From positions 710,001 to 774,000 of the forward strand of contig NZ_CP023449.1 in NCBI RefSeq assembly GCF_002355275.1: DNA of 64,000 bases, given 5' to 3'. This stretch comes from Rhizorhabdus dicambivorans. Lineage in GTDB: Bacteria > Pseudomonadota > Alphaproteobacteria > Sphingomonadales > Sphingomonadaceae. The translations under genes and the position numbers were made by a program. The notes under the pieces are model-generated. The model saw only the letters and a list, made by a program, of their open reading frames with translations. It was not told the DNA's origin and did not search any database. This document shows positions 19,068 through 28,789 of this stretch, in pieces (the stretch's first letter is position 1; every line of letters begins with the position of its first letter).

Positions 19068-20237
19068 GTGGGAAAGCTGACGGCATTGAGGGTCAAGAGC
19101 CTGAAAACGCCCGGTCGCTATGCCGATGGCGACTGCCTGTATCTCTATGTCCATAGCGCTGAAAGCCGCTCATGGATGTTGCGGGTGCAGTTCCAAGGCA
19201 AGGTGGCTGAGATGGGACTCGGGTCTGAAAAGGTCATCTCACTCGCGGAGGCCCGAGAGATCGCCGCGACCAATCGCAAGCTGTTCAAGGCGGGCATCGA
19301 TCCACGCGCTCTCAAGCGCATCGCCGCAGCGCAGCCAACCGTTCCAACCTTCGAACAGGCGGCGGAGCAGGTTCACCGTGACCGGCAAGCTGGATGGCGC
19401 AACGGCAAGCATCAGGTGCAATGGCTCTCCTCTCTGCGGATGCACGCATTTCCGACCTTGGGAAAAATGCTGCCCGATGAGATCGACGCCGCCCAGATTA
19501 TCGAAACCCTGCTGCCAATCTGGCAAAAGCGGCCTGAGACGGCGCGACGTGTGAAGCAGCGCATCCTCATCGTCCTGAATTGGGCGAATTCGAAGGGATA
19601 TCGCAATACTGAGGCACCGCTCCGCGCTGTCGAAGCCGGGTTAGCACGGCAACCGAAGAAGGATCGCCATTTCGCGGCGCTTCCATACACCGAAGCCTCT
19701 GATCTATTGCGGAGATTGGAAGCGAACATGTCGAGCGGTCGGCTTGCTCTCCGATTTCTCATCCTCACTGCTGCCCGTTCCGGGGAAGTCCGGGGGGCGA
19801 CTTGGGGCGAGATTGATTTCGCAGCCAAACTTTGGACCATTCCTGCTGGGCGTATGAAAGCAGGGCGAGAGCACGTCGTACCGCTATCTCCCGCCGCGCT
19901 TTCCGTGCTGCGGTGCGCTCATCAGGGCAGGACGGGCAAGACCGGCGACGCCGAACCGATCTTTCCCGGGCAGCGTGGCGGACAATTGTCGGACATGACG
20001 CTGACGAAGGTTCTGCGAACCGCTACGTCGGAATCAGCGACTGTCCACGGCTTTCGATCCAGCTTTCGAGATTGGGCTGCGGAAAAAACGGACTTCGACG
20101 GGGCGGTCGTGGAGGCGGCGCTCGCTCACACCAACCCGAACAAGGTAGAAGCGGCCTATCGACGGACGAACTATTTGGAAAAGCGCCGCCGACTCATGAG
20201 GCTGTGGGCCGTGTTTTTGAGGCGAGGCAGCGCCTGA
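19068..20237 (+). CDS. int: tyrosine-type site-specific integrase
   Basis: 389 residues, P4-like. The N-terminal arm-binding domain (DUF4102 type; KSLKTPGRYADGDCLYLYV) is followed by a SAM-like core-binding domain and the catalytic domain. Catalytic residues are visible: Arg near 237 (AARSGEVRG), His-x-x-Arg near 326-329 (VHGFRSSFRDW), His near 354 (LAHTN) and nucleophile Tyr near 364 (VEAAYRRTNY). All are present, so it is probably active. The start is GTG at 19068, preceded by a GGGAAGGATTTTGGGAAG purine-rich stretch. It would insert and excise the island at tRNA-Ser. It reads toward the tRNA from the far end. Confidence 0.93.
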   Translation: MGKLTALRVKSLKTPGRYADGDCLYLYVHSAESRSWMLRVQFQGKVAEMGLGSEKVISLAEAREIAATNRKLFKAGIDPRALKRIAAAQPTVPTFEQAAEQVHRDRQAGWRNGKHQVQWLSSLRMHAFPTLGKMLPDEIDAAQIIETLLPIWQKRPETARRVKQRILIVLNWANSKGYRNTEAPLRAVEAGLARQPKKDRHFAALPYTEASDLLRRLEANMSSGRLALRFLILTAARSGEVRGATWGEIDFAAKLWTIPAGRMKAGREHVVPLSPAALSVLRCAHQGRTGKTGDAEPIFPGQRGGQLSDMTLTKVLRTATSESATVHGFRSSFRDWAAEKTDFDGAVVEAALAHTNPNKVEAAYRRTNYLEKRRRLMRLWAVFLRRGSA

Positions 20238-20447
20238 GTGCGTGATGCAGCGGGGAAGGTCGCCCGCCTCCGGCAATGGACCGCTGCGTTCGCGTTGGAT
20301 CGTCAAGGAGCGTGTGCGGGTTGAGAAGCGATTTGTTCGCGGACGTTCGACACGGTTTCATAGCTGTCCAACAGGGACGGTCTAATTCGCCGACGTTGGA
20401 GGCCGGTCGCGATTGTACGAGGCCGACCTCCAACAACTGATGCACAC

Positions 20448-20879
20448 CTAACTTGTTCGTTGAAGTTCGCGACGCGCCAGAATCTGTTCCGCCTCTGCTC
20501 GGCGTGCTCTGTAAGCCTTGGTGTAAAGGCTTTGGTCTCTGTTGTGCAGGATGCTCAGCGGAATGGGGTCCATGTTCCGTTCGATTGCTCTCAGCGCCTC
20601 TTCGCGCGCCTCTGGCGTCATGGTTGGGGGTGCTGCCTCGATCAAGTCGGCAGAATCATTGCTGCAATCGGTTGTTGGTGAGTGGGGCGTAAGTAGCTGT
20701 TCTAGATCGTCGCTTCGAATAAGTGTACGTTTCCCGAGTTTAACCACGGGAAGCCGGCCTTGCTTGATAATGGCGTATAGCGTCGTTCGACCGAGGCCGG
20801 TCGCTTTTGCGACCTCATCGATACTGTAAGCCAATCGAGCATTGTTAGTGATGGAACGAGTTGAGGGGGGTGCAATCAT
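20448..20879 (-). CDS. excisionase/AlpA-like helix-turn-helix protein
   Basis: 143 residues. An N-terminal MerR/excisionase-type HTH (LAYSIDEVAKATGLGRTTLYAIIKQGRLPVVKLGKRTLIRSDDLEQLL; DNA-binding domain, excisionase family) is followed by a charged helical tail (~75 residues) that I do not recognise. The ATG at 20879 is chosen because GGAGG lies 5 nt before it; the upstream in-frame ATG at 20891 contains that site. In P4-like islands such proteins control integrase expression and excision. A perfect TTACC-G-GGTAA palindrome lies ~70 bp upstream, in its own promoter region. Confidence 0.85.
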   Translation of the reverse strand: MIAPPSTRSITNNARLAYSIDEVAKATGLGRTTLYAIIKQGRLPVVKLGKRTLIRSDDLEQLLTPHSPTTDCSNDSADLIEAAPPTMTPEAREEALRAIERNMDPIPLSILHNRDQSLYTKAYRARRAEAEQILARRELQRTS

Positions 20880-20947
20880 TTCGTCCTCCATGGTTGGAAA
20901 GACTCATTGAAAGCGTACAACAGAGAACGCAATCGAGCATAACCGTA

Positions 20948-20960
20948 CTTACCGGGTAAG
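20948..20960. promoter_or_regulatory. 13-bp palindrome in the HTH gene promoter
   Basis: CTTACC-G-GGTAAG, a perfect 6-1-6 dyad sharing the 11-bp core of the palindrome upstream of int. Likely the same protein binds both. Confidence 0.6.
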
Positions 20961-21057
20961 AGTTAAGATAATTCGGTCTGTATATCTGTCACTCACCGGC
21001 GTAGCACATTGTTGAAGATCCGTAATGAAATGAACTTGAACTCCGTTCATAAGGAGG

Positions 21058-21189
21058 GTCACTTTTTTTAGAATTAACTGGTAACTCTATCTCTCTTTAT
21101 TTTAAACTCAATGTCTGAAAATTGATTCAGAAAATATAATAAATATAAAGGCTTAGTCAGAGTTATCCGGTAAAAATCAAAAAAGTGAC
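21058..21189. repeat. long inverted repeat pair in AT-rich DNA
   Basis: GTCACTTTTTT at 21058-21068 is matched in reverse complement at 21179-21189. The similarity continues inward: each arm carries a TTA-N3-GGTAA-like core followed by AACTCT, so arms of about 30 bp (21058-21089 and 21158-21189) face each other across ~70 bp. The arms are imperfect. Confidence 0.6.
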
Positions 21190-21382
21190 TTTGCTATAGA
21201 CCGAAGGTCAGGCGCTTTGAGCCGTTCGTTGGGGTGGCCTCCTACGCCATTATTCCACGGACTGGTCTGTGAGGGCCGTGTGGCATGGATAACCTTTAGG
21301 CGGCTCTCGGTGTGCTCTATTTGGCTCAACGCGCTCTAAGGGAGCTCCTAGGCCCTTATAGAAGCATATTTCGTCGAGACTG

Positions 21383-22711
21383 TCATAATTCGAACGAACT
21401 TGGCTCTCGGAGGAAGGCTTCTGCGATATGGAGAGCCGAAACATGTTGATTGTGAACATGAGCATCCCCGCACGGGCACTCATCGACATGCGCTTCTCGC
21501 AACCACATGCCATTTGTCCCTCGGCGATAGAACCATCCGGTATTAAAGCCAGCGCGGGTCATTTCGAGTCCCGGATGTTCAACAAGCAGTTCACAAATCT
21601 CGAACAGATCGTCGGCGCGTGGGATGACGCCAATCCCTTTCTGGTACATCGTCAAATGCCCCATGTTGGCGTGTTGGATCAGTTCATCAATCTCGAAGGC
21701 TACGGTGCCGTGCTTGGATATGAGCGCCTCGACGTTTGGAAAAAGCATCGGCGTAGCTTTGTCTGCTGATCCAAAAAGCACGATGTTTGGAACGTTGACG
21801 CTTATACCCCCCACTGGATCCCCGTCGATTGACTTGAACGTCTCGACTATCTTGGCTCCACGGAAAAATGCCGTCCGTGGCCAAGCAATTTTGACGTAAC
21901 TCTCGTGATATTCTGGCAAATCGAGCGCGCGCTTCATGGAAGGTATCTGGATTTTCGAATCTCGGGCGGCTTCAATCTCTCGCCAAGGCAGGCCTAGAAG
22001 GGCGTCGAGAATCGGATCGTCCGACGCCGGTGGGAACAGTGCATTTGTGTCAGTCTTGCCGTGTGATGCCGCATAATCTCGCAACAGCCCACGATCCGCA
22101 GTTATCTGCGCTCGAAAGCATTCGATTGGTACAGGAGCGTTGCGAAGCGGGCCGATCAGCCATGCAGCTTGAGCAGCGGTTCGCGGTCTGAAGCCCTCAA
22201 TTGATAGAGCCGCCAAATCGATCAAGCCGCACCGAGCGGCAGCCATTTTGTCGAGAACATAGAGATGCCCTTCGCCCTGCTTGAAATCATATCGCGCCAT
22301 ACGCTTGCGCAGCCACACGGGCCGTTCGGTGCAATCCTCGCTCATCTCGATGGTGGCGCGATCGGAATAGGAGTGGCTAGCAAACCATGCTGCGACACTC
22401 GGATCAGCGGAGCAATCGATATAGAATGACCGCCAGCCGTAATGCTGAAGTAGCGCTTGCTCGAAATCGAGATGGTTGTCTCGTCGCCCTATGAATACAT
22501 CAAGCACGTTCCTCGCGTAACGACTCCACTTCAGCATCTCGCTAGGGATGCAGCCCCGCCGGTCGAAAGAAGTTTGAACAGAAGGTTTTCCAAGATCGCC
22601 AAAATGAGTGCTCTGGCCTCGAAAAAGGGCATCATTACCTAACTCCGCGATCAGGCTCTCCAACTCGTCGAGGGATTTCGCAGTATATAGTTTCAATGTC
22701 CGGCCCGCCAT
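21383..22711 (-). CDS. FRG-domain protein
   Basis: 442 residues. The N-terminal FRG domain (Pfam family named for its F-R-G motif) shows ALFRGQSTHFGDLGKPSVQ at ~28-46 and LLQHYGWRSFYIDCSADPSVAAWFAS at ~88-113, where the QHYG and D..P motifs are the other conserved signatures. The remaining ~300 residues match nothing I recognise; three Cys/His residues cluster near the C-terminus (DECPCGDAHVHNQH). No signal peptide, so cytosolic. No ribosome binding site precedes the ATG. FRG proteins are frequent cargo of mobile islands, but no activity is firmly established. A defence or toxin-like role is inference. Codon use is less GC-biased than the chromosome. Confidence 0.82.
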   Translation of the reverse strand: MAGRTLKLYTAKSLDELESLIAELGNDALFRGQSTHFGDLGKPSVQTSFDRRGCIPSEMLKWSRYARNVLDVFIGRRDNHLDFEQALLQHYGWRSFYIDCSADPSVAAWFASHSYSDRATIEMSEDCTERPVWLRKRMARYDFKQGEGHLYVLDKMAAARCGLIDLAALSIEGFRPRTAAQAAWLIGPLRNAPVPIECFRAQITADRGLLRDYAASHGKTDTNALFPPASDDPILDALLGLPWREIEAARDSKIQIPSMKRALDLPEYHESYVKIAWPRTAFFRGAKIVETFKSIDGDPVGGISVNVPNIVLFGSADKATPMLFPNVEALISKHGTVAFEIDELIQHANMGHLTMYQKGIGVIPRADDLFEICELLVEHPGLEMTRAGFNTGWFYRRGTNGMWLREAHVDECPCGDAHVHNQHVSALHIAEAFLREPSSFEL

Positions 22712-23116
22712 TTAAGCAATTGGCAATGAGCATATCACCGCAGAGTGATGATTGCCCAGCCTTGCGCGACGTGGGCTGAAATATGCGACGCGACGCGGGC
22801 GTCCCTGAGGCCCCGCCGGGCCAGAATCACGAAAAAATACGATGCGATCGTAGACGGGACTATCGGGGTTTGTTGAAATCTAACCCCCAATTTTCCGTGT
22901 TACCCTTCCTGGCGGCGTGACAATGCCGCCCAATCTCTCTACACTCTCGCCGTCGCTCCGATCTTAGTCGTGAGGCGCGACCCGCATCGCGCGGTGAACA
23001 CAGGCCTCGACTTCGGTCGGGCGGCCTGCGGAATACAATACCTTCGGGGAATACGCGGGGCGCGTGTTCCCTGTGTTCAACGTGCGACTAACCGACCCGG
23101 CTGGCGGGTCGGGCGG
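22712..23116. other. intergenic region within the island
   Basis: 405 bp without a convincing gene. It contains a hairpin (GGGTTTGTTGAAATCTAACCC type, ~22866-22887) and, at 23092-23112, CCGACCC/GGGTCGG flanking an 7-nt loop directly over the ribosome binding site of the next gene. An in-frame upstream extension of the next gene to 22970 is possible but does not look coding. Confidence 0.4.
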
Positions 23117-23560
23117 ATGAACATGGGGATGATCGTGCTCGGATTCGTGCTGGCGGCGGGCCTCGCTGCGTCGTCGATTGCGTCAGTGACCGCTATCTCC
23201 TGTGAAGGAGACTTTGTAAAATCAGGCACTTCGTCGGGGACGAAGGTCACGCGGCAAACGAGAACCTACATCTTGGATGGCGGACAAAAGAAGGTGTTTC
23301 TCTACGCGGACGGTGAGAAAATCGACGTGTGCGCTCAGATCGCGCGCTGCGGGATGTCATACGGCGAGACTGAAATTTCATTCGTCGCTACCGATGATGC
23401 CGGGTTCATGAACGTGTTCCGCATCGACCGGCTTGGAGGGACGATGAAATACGACCTCCTGCAAACGACAGGCTCCATGTCGCTTACATTCACTTTCGAT
23501 GGCGTCTGCAAGCCGACAACAATCCGCAAACCAGCGCCGGGCAAGACGCCCCTGTTTTAA
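23117..23560 (+). CDS. small exported protein of unknown function
   Basis: 147 residues. The N-terminus (MNMGMIVLGFVLAAGLAASS) is a Sec signal peptide. The mature part has Cys pairs (AISCEGDFVK, DVCAQIARCGM, FDGVCKP) that could form disulfides, and alternates polar and hydrophobic residues like a small beta protein. I do not recognise a family. The start at 23117 follows GGGCGG, which sits in the 3' arm of a hairpin. It is the last gene of the island before tRNA-Ser. Confidence 0.65.
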   Translation: MNMGMIVLGFVLAAGLAASSIASVTAISCEGDFVKSGTSSGTKVTRQTRTYILDGGQKKVFLYADGEKIDVCAQIARCGMSYGETEISFVATDDAGFMNVFRIDRLGGTMKYDLLQTTGSMSLTFTFDGVCKPTTIRKPAPGKTPLF

Positions 23561-23659
23561 TCATTGAGCCTATGCTGAACGGAAAGTGGGAAGAATAGTG
23601 GGAAGGTATCGGCGGCCTGCACCAAAGCGCCCGGTTTACGGGCCTTAATTGCAGGCGGC

Positions 23660-23673
23660 TGGCGGAGCGGGAG
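23660..23673. repeat. candidate attR at the tRNA-Ser 3' end
   Basis: TGGCGGAGCGGGAG comprises the complement of the encoded CCA, discriminator base and acceptor strand of tRNA-Ser. It is repeated with one mismatch at 18915-18928. Confidence 0.5.
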
Positions 23674-23750
23674 GGATTCGAACCCTCGATACGGTTTTGC
23701 CGTATACTCACTTTCCAGGCGAGCGCCTTCGACCACTCGGCCACCGCTCC
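23660..23750 (-). tRNA. tRNA-Ser (anticodon GGA)
   Basis: 91 nt with encoded CCA and the long variable arm of serine tRNAs. The acceptor strands GGAGCGG / CCGCTCC pair fully, the anticodon loop reads CTGGAAA (GGA), the variable arm is TATACGG..CCGTATC-like, and the T arm has GGTTCGAATCC. Its 3' end faces the island, the standard attachment site for tyrosine integrases. Confidence 0.96.
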
Positions 23751-23828
23751 GCTTTCACGCTGGAAGGCGGCTCCCTAGCCGTTGGCGGCGGCTTCCGCAA
23801 GGCGTGGGAGCATGTATCATGCCCGCCC

Positions 23829-24734
23829 ATGAAGCATCGTCTCGCGTTATCGCTCCGCATCGCCCTGCCGGCCTCCCTCGCGGGCGTGCTGGCGGCGGCC
23901 TCGCCGCCTTCCAAACCGCTTACGCCATCGGAAATCGTCGCCCGGGCGCCGCCCTCGGCATGGGCCGCCGTGCCGGACGATGATCTGCTGGTGATCGATC
24001 TCGACAATCGCCAGCGGGTCGCCATCGCGCTCGCGCCCGATTTCGCGCCCGTCCATGTCGCCAATATCCGCAGGCTGGCCCGCGCCGGCTGGTTCACCGG
24101 CATCACCATCAATCGCGTTCAGGACAATTACGTCACCCAATGGGGCGACGCGACCGAGAAGAAGCCCCTGCCGGCCGATGTGGTCGCCCATCCGCCCGCG
24201 GAATATGAGCGCCCGCTGAAGGGGCTCGGCTTCCGGGCGCTGGGCTATCGCGATGCCTATGCGGCACAGGCCGGTCATGCCGGCGGTTGGCCGGTGGCCA
24301 CCGACGGGAAGCTGGCCTGGCTGACGCATTGCTATGCCATGGTCGGTGTGGGGCGGAACCTGGCACCCGACACGGGGACGGGGGCCGAACTCTATGCGGT
24401 GATCGGTCATGCGCCGCGTCATCTCGATCGCAACATCACCACGGTCGGCCGGGTCCTCGCCGGCATGGAGGCCTTGGCCGCCCTGCCGCGCGGCACCGAG
24501 GCGCTGGGGGTCTATAAGGAGGGTGTCGCCCGCCCGGCGATCGTCTCGGCACGGCTGGCGGCTGACATGCCCGCGGCCGGGCGCCCTCGCTTCGAGATCA
24601 TGCGCAGCGACAGCATCGACTTCGCCAACTGGGTCTCGGCGCGTGCCAACCGCAAGGATGATTTCTTCATCCGGCCGGCGGGCGCGGTCGACATCTGCAA
24701 CGCCATGCCGCCGGTGCGCCCGGCAGCGAAATAG
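23829..24734 (+). CDS. exported cyclophilin-type peptidyl-prolyl isomerase
   Basis: 301 residues with a signal peptide (cleavage near GVLAAASPP). The cyclophilin core shows VIDLDNRQRVAIALAPDFAPVHVANIRRLARAGWFTGITINRVQDNYVTQWGD, the canonical start of the fold, then a divergent C-terminal half with an inserted loop (PADVVAHPPAEYERPLKGLG). It would assist folding of periplasmic proteins. No clear ribosome site precedes the ATG. A strong terminator follows. Confidence 0.87.
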   Translation: MKHRLALSLRIALPASLAGVLAAASPPSKPLTPSEIVARAPPSAWAAVPDDDLLVIDLDNRQRVAIALAPDFAPVHVANIRRLARAGWFTGITINRVQDNYVTQWGDATEKKPLPADVVAHPPAEYERPLKGLGFRALGYRDAYAAQAGHAGGWPVATDGKLAWLTHCYAMVGVGRNLAPDTGTGAELYAVIGHAPRHLDRNITTVGRVLAGMEALAALPRGTEALGVYKEGVARPAIVSARLAADMPAAGRPRFEIMRSDSIDFANWVSARANRKDDFFIRPAGAVDICNAMPPVRPAAK

Positions 24735-24737
24735 AAA

Positions 24738-24773
24738 GGGGCCCGGAGATTTCTCCCCGGGCCCCTCTTTTTT
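24738..24773 (+). terminator. intrinsic terminator after the cyclophilin gene
   Basis: GGGGCCCGG (24738-24746) pairs with CCGGGCCCC (24757-24765) and a run of T follows (24768-24773). It starts 4 nt after the stop codon and also lies beyond the 3' end of groEL on the other strand. Confidence 0.9.
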
Positions 24774-24866
24774 GCTGGTCGGATGACCGGCCTAGCGAAC
24801 GGGACTTTTTCGCGGTCGCGATCGAACCGCTGGCGGGCGAACCCGCCAGCGACGATCGCTCCGGGA

Positions 24867-26564
<1,698 letters not shown>

Positions 26565-26852
26565 TTAGCCGACGATTCCCAGGATGTCGGATTCCTTCAT
26601 GATCAGCAGGTCTTCACCGTTGATCTTGACCTCGGTGCCGGACCACTTGCCGAACAGGATGCGGTCGCCCGCCTTGACGTCGAGCGGGGTCACCTTGCCG
26701 TCATCGGCCTTGGCACCGCCACCGACGGCGACGACTTCGCCCTCCTGCGGCTTTTCCTTGGCGCTGTCGGGGATGATGATGCCACCGGCGGTCTTTTCCT
26801 CGGCTTCGACGCGGCGGACGAGCACGCGATCGTGCAGCGGACGGAAACTCAT
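26565..26852 (-). CDS. groS: co-chaperonin GroES
   Basis: 95 residues. [35 protein letters not shown] with the mobile loop, then [29 protein letters not shown], are diagnostic. The start at 26852 gives the standard length; the upstream in-frame extension runs through the 5' leader. First gene of groES-groEL. Confidence 0.99.
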   Translation of the reverse strand: MSFRPLHDRVLVRRVEAEEKTAGGIIIPDSAKEKPQEGEVVAVGGGAKADDGKVTPLDVKAGDRILFGKWSGTEVKINGEDLLIMKESDILGIVG

Positions 26853-26931
26853 GCGCTTCACCCTTTCCTTCACATTTTTCGGGCGGGGGGCCGGGTCTGG
26901 TCCGCCGCCGAATCCCTCAGGTTGGAAACTT

Positions 26932-26958
26932 TTAGCACTCACCCGTGTTGAGTGCTAG
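26932..26958. promoter_or_regulatory. CIRCE operator (HrcA site)
   Basis: TTAGCACTC-N9-GAGTGCTAG, one base from the consensus TTAGCACTC-N9-GAGTGCTAA. It sits ~80 bp upstream of groES and just downstream of its promoter, so HrcA should repress groESL until heat or misfolding stress. Confidence 0.96.
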
Positions 26959-26962
26959 CGGC

Positions 26963-26991
26963 GATATGTGTGGCAGCCCTTGAGCTGTCAA
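26963..26991 (-). promoter_or_regulatory. sigma70-like groESL promoter
   Basis: On the minus strand TTGACA (complement of 26986-26991) is separated by 17 nt from CATATC (complement of 26963-26968). CIRCE begins 4 nt after the -10, covering the transcription start. Confidence 0.7.
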
Positions 26992-27126
26992 GCCGTCCTC
27001 ACATCCTTTTTTTGACAGGCCCTGAGTCGGGCCCGGCCCGCATTTTTTCGTCAAGTTGGCGACACTCCCTTTCCGGGAGCGGGGCGGGCGGGATATGGGG
27101 AAGCGTCCAACCCATTCAAGCCGGTG

Positions 27127-28785
27127 ATGCGAAAACTTCTTCCGTTCAAGATTCCGGCGATCATGTTCGGCCTGGGGCTCGCCTCGGCGCTGGGTTTCGC
27201 GCCGCTCAACTGGTGGCCGCTCACCCTGCTGTGCATCGCGGGGCTGATGTGGCTGCTGCTCGATGCCAGCCGGCTGCGGGCCGTGGCCCTGCGCGGCTGG
27301 TGCTTCGGAGTGGGCCACTTCACCTTCGGCAATAACTGGATCGCGCAGGCCTTCACCTTCCAGGAGTCGATGCCGCACTGGCTTGGCGCGATCGCGGTGT
27401 TCCTGCTGGCGCTCTATCTGGCGATCTTTCCGATGCTGGCTGCGATGCTGGCGTGGAGCCTGCACCGCCTGCCGCCCAGGCTGGAGGCGCGCCGCCGCCG
27501 GATCGAGCAGGCGCGCCGCCGCAGCAAGCTCAAGGGGCTGATCCCCGAGGGCATGGAACCCGCCCCCGTCTTTGTCGCCGCATCCGAGCCGAGCCCCTAT
27601 GGCTTCCTGCCCCTGTTCGCGGGGAGCTGGGTGATCGCAGAATGGCTGCGCAGCATCGCCTTCACCGGCTTCGCCTGGAATCCGCTCGGCGCGGTCATGG
27701 TGTCGCCGGGCAGTGCCGAGCCGGCCTGGATGGGCCTCACCCCGCTGATCGGCACCTATGGGCTGTCCGGCTGGATGGTGCTGCTATCGGGCATCTGGCT
27801 GCTGGCGCTGCTGCCGGGCGGCAAGCGTGTGCGCTGGCAGCGGGTCGGCTGGGCGCTGCTCGTCGCGATGCTGGCCCAGATATTGTCGGCCTGGATGCTG
27901 CGCCCGCTGCCCCCGCGGGAGGCGCCTCGGATCGTGGTCGTCCAGCCCAACATCAACCAGAACGAGAAATGGGACCCGAAACTCCAGATCGCCAATTTCC
28001 GGCGGCTGAGCGAGCTGACGGGTCGCCCCGTGCCGGGCGCTCCGCCCCGGCTGGTGCTGTGGCCCGAGGCCGCCACCGCCGATTTCCTGGAGCTCCAGCC
28101 CGAGGCGCGCGCTCGGATTGCCGCGCTGCTGGGGCCCCGCGACAAGATATTGCTGGGTGGCGACGCGCTGATCTTCGACAAGGCGGGCGATCTGGCGGGC
28201 GCGCGCAACAGCCTGTTCGCGCTCGATGCCGGCGGCGCGATCCTGGGCCGCTACGACAAGGCGCATCTCGTCCCCTATGGCGAATATCTCCCCGCGCGGC
28301 CGATCCTCTCGGCGATCGGCCTGTCGCGGCTGGTGCCGGGCGAAGTCGATTTCTGGCCGGGCCCGGGCCCCCGCACGATCGATGTGGCCGGGTTCGGCAA
28401 GGCCGGGATCCAGATCTGCTACGAGATCATCTTCTCGGGCGAGGTGATCGATGCCCGCAACCGGCCCGACTTCCTGTTCAACCCGTCGAACGACGCCTGG
28501 TTCGGCCGCTGGGGCCCGCCGCAGCATCTGGCCCAAGCGCGGTTGCGGGCCGCCGAGGAGGGGGTGCCCGTCATCCGGTCTACGCCCACCGGCATCTCCG
28601 CCGTCATCGATGCCGACGGACGGCTGCTGCACAGCCTGCCCTGGCGCAAGCCGGGGGCGATCGCGGCAACGCTGCCCGCGCCCAAGCCGGCGACGCCGTT
28701 TGCGCGCTTCGGCAATCTCTTGCCGCTGCTGTTCGCCGGGCTGCTCCTCGCGGCTGGAATTGCCATCACGCTCAAGCTCCGCTAA
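27127..28785 (+). CDS. lnt: apolipoprotein N-acyltransferase
   Basis: 552 residues. An N-terminal block of membrane helices is followed by a nitrilase-like periplasmic domain. The catalytic Glu (~314, WPEAATADF), Lys (~378, YDKAHLVPYGEYLP) and Cys (~431, IQICYEIIF) are all present, as is FNPSNDAWFG. It transfers the third acyl chain onto lipoproteins in the inner membrane. Odd: a strongly basic loop of ~40 residues (LEARRRRIEQARRRSKLKG) lies between membrane helices. A GTG directly before the ATG is an alternative start. It is 84 nt upstream of metK. Confidence 0.94.
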   Translation: MRKLLPFKIPAIMFGLGLASALGFAPLNWWPLTLLCIAGLMWLLLDASRLRAVALRGWCFGVGHFTFGNNWIAQAFTFQESMPHWLGAIAVFLLALYLAIFPMLAAMLAWSLHRLPPRLEARRRRIEQARRRSKLKGLIPEGMEPAPVFVAASEPSPYGFLPLFAGSWVIAEWLRSIAFTGFAWNPLGAVMVSPGSAEPAWMGLTPLIGTYGLSGWMVLLSGIWLLALLPGGKRVRWQRVGWALLVAMLAQILSAWMLRPLPPREAPRIVVVQPNINQNEKWDPKLQIANFRRLSELTGRPVPGAPPRLVLWPEAATADFLELQPEARARIAALLGPRDKILLGGDALIFDKAGDLAGARNSLFALDAGGAILGRYDKAHLVPYGEYLPARPILSAIGLSRLVPGEVDFWPGPGPRTIDVAGFGKAGIQICYEIIFSGEVIDARNRPDFLFNPSNDAWFGRWGPPQHLAQARLRAAEEGVPVIRSTPTGISAVIDADGRLLHSLPWRKPGAIAATLPAPKPATPFARFGNLLPLLFAGLLLAAGIAITLKLR

Positions 28786-28789
28786 GCGA

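Larger units (their letters stand above)
20880..21382. other. AT-rich non-coding region of the island
   Basis: About 500 bp between the HTH gene's 5' end and the FRG gene's 3' end, with no credible open frame. It is the most AT-rich stretch of the window (for example 21061-21185). It contains two large imperfect inverted arms and three TTACC-GGTAA-type sites. It probably holds the HTH gene promoter; it could also serve as integrase accessory site or encode a small RNA. Confidence 0.5.
18915..23673. mobile_element. small integrative genomic island at tRNA-Ser(GGA)
   Basis: A ~4.75-kb insert bounded by a 14-bp near-identical direct repeat, one copy forming the 3' end of tRNA-Ser. It contains a tyrosine integrase near the left end, an AlpA/excisionase-like HTH gene, an FRG-domain gene and a small exported protein. 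Between 20.9 and 21.2 kb the base composition falls to well below that of the surrounding GC-rich chromosome. Housekeeping genes resume right after the tRNA. Boundaries depend on the repeat being the att site. Confidence 0.7.

Noticed and set aside
19061..23612. AAGTGGGAA repeated at ~19066 and ~23584 as att core
   Set aside because: Only 9 bp and not part of the tRNA; the 14-bp tRNA-end repeat is a better candidate.
18915..23673. Prophage
   Set aside because: Apart from integrase and an excisionase-like gene there are no phage structural, replication or lysis genes.
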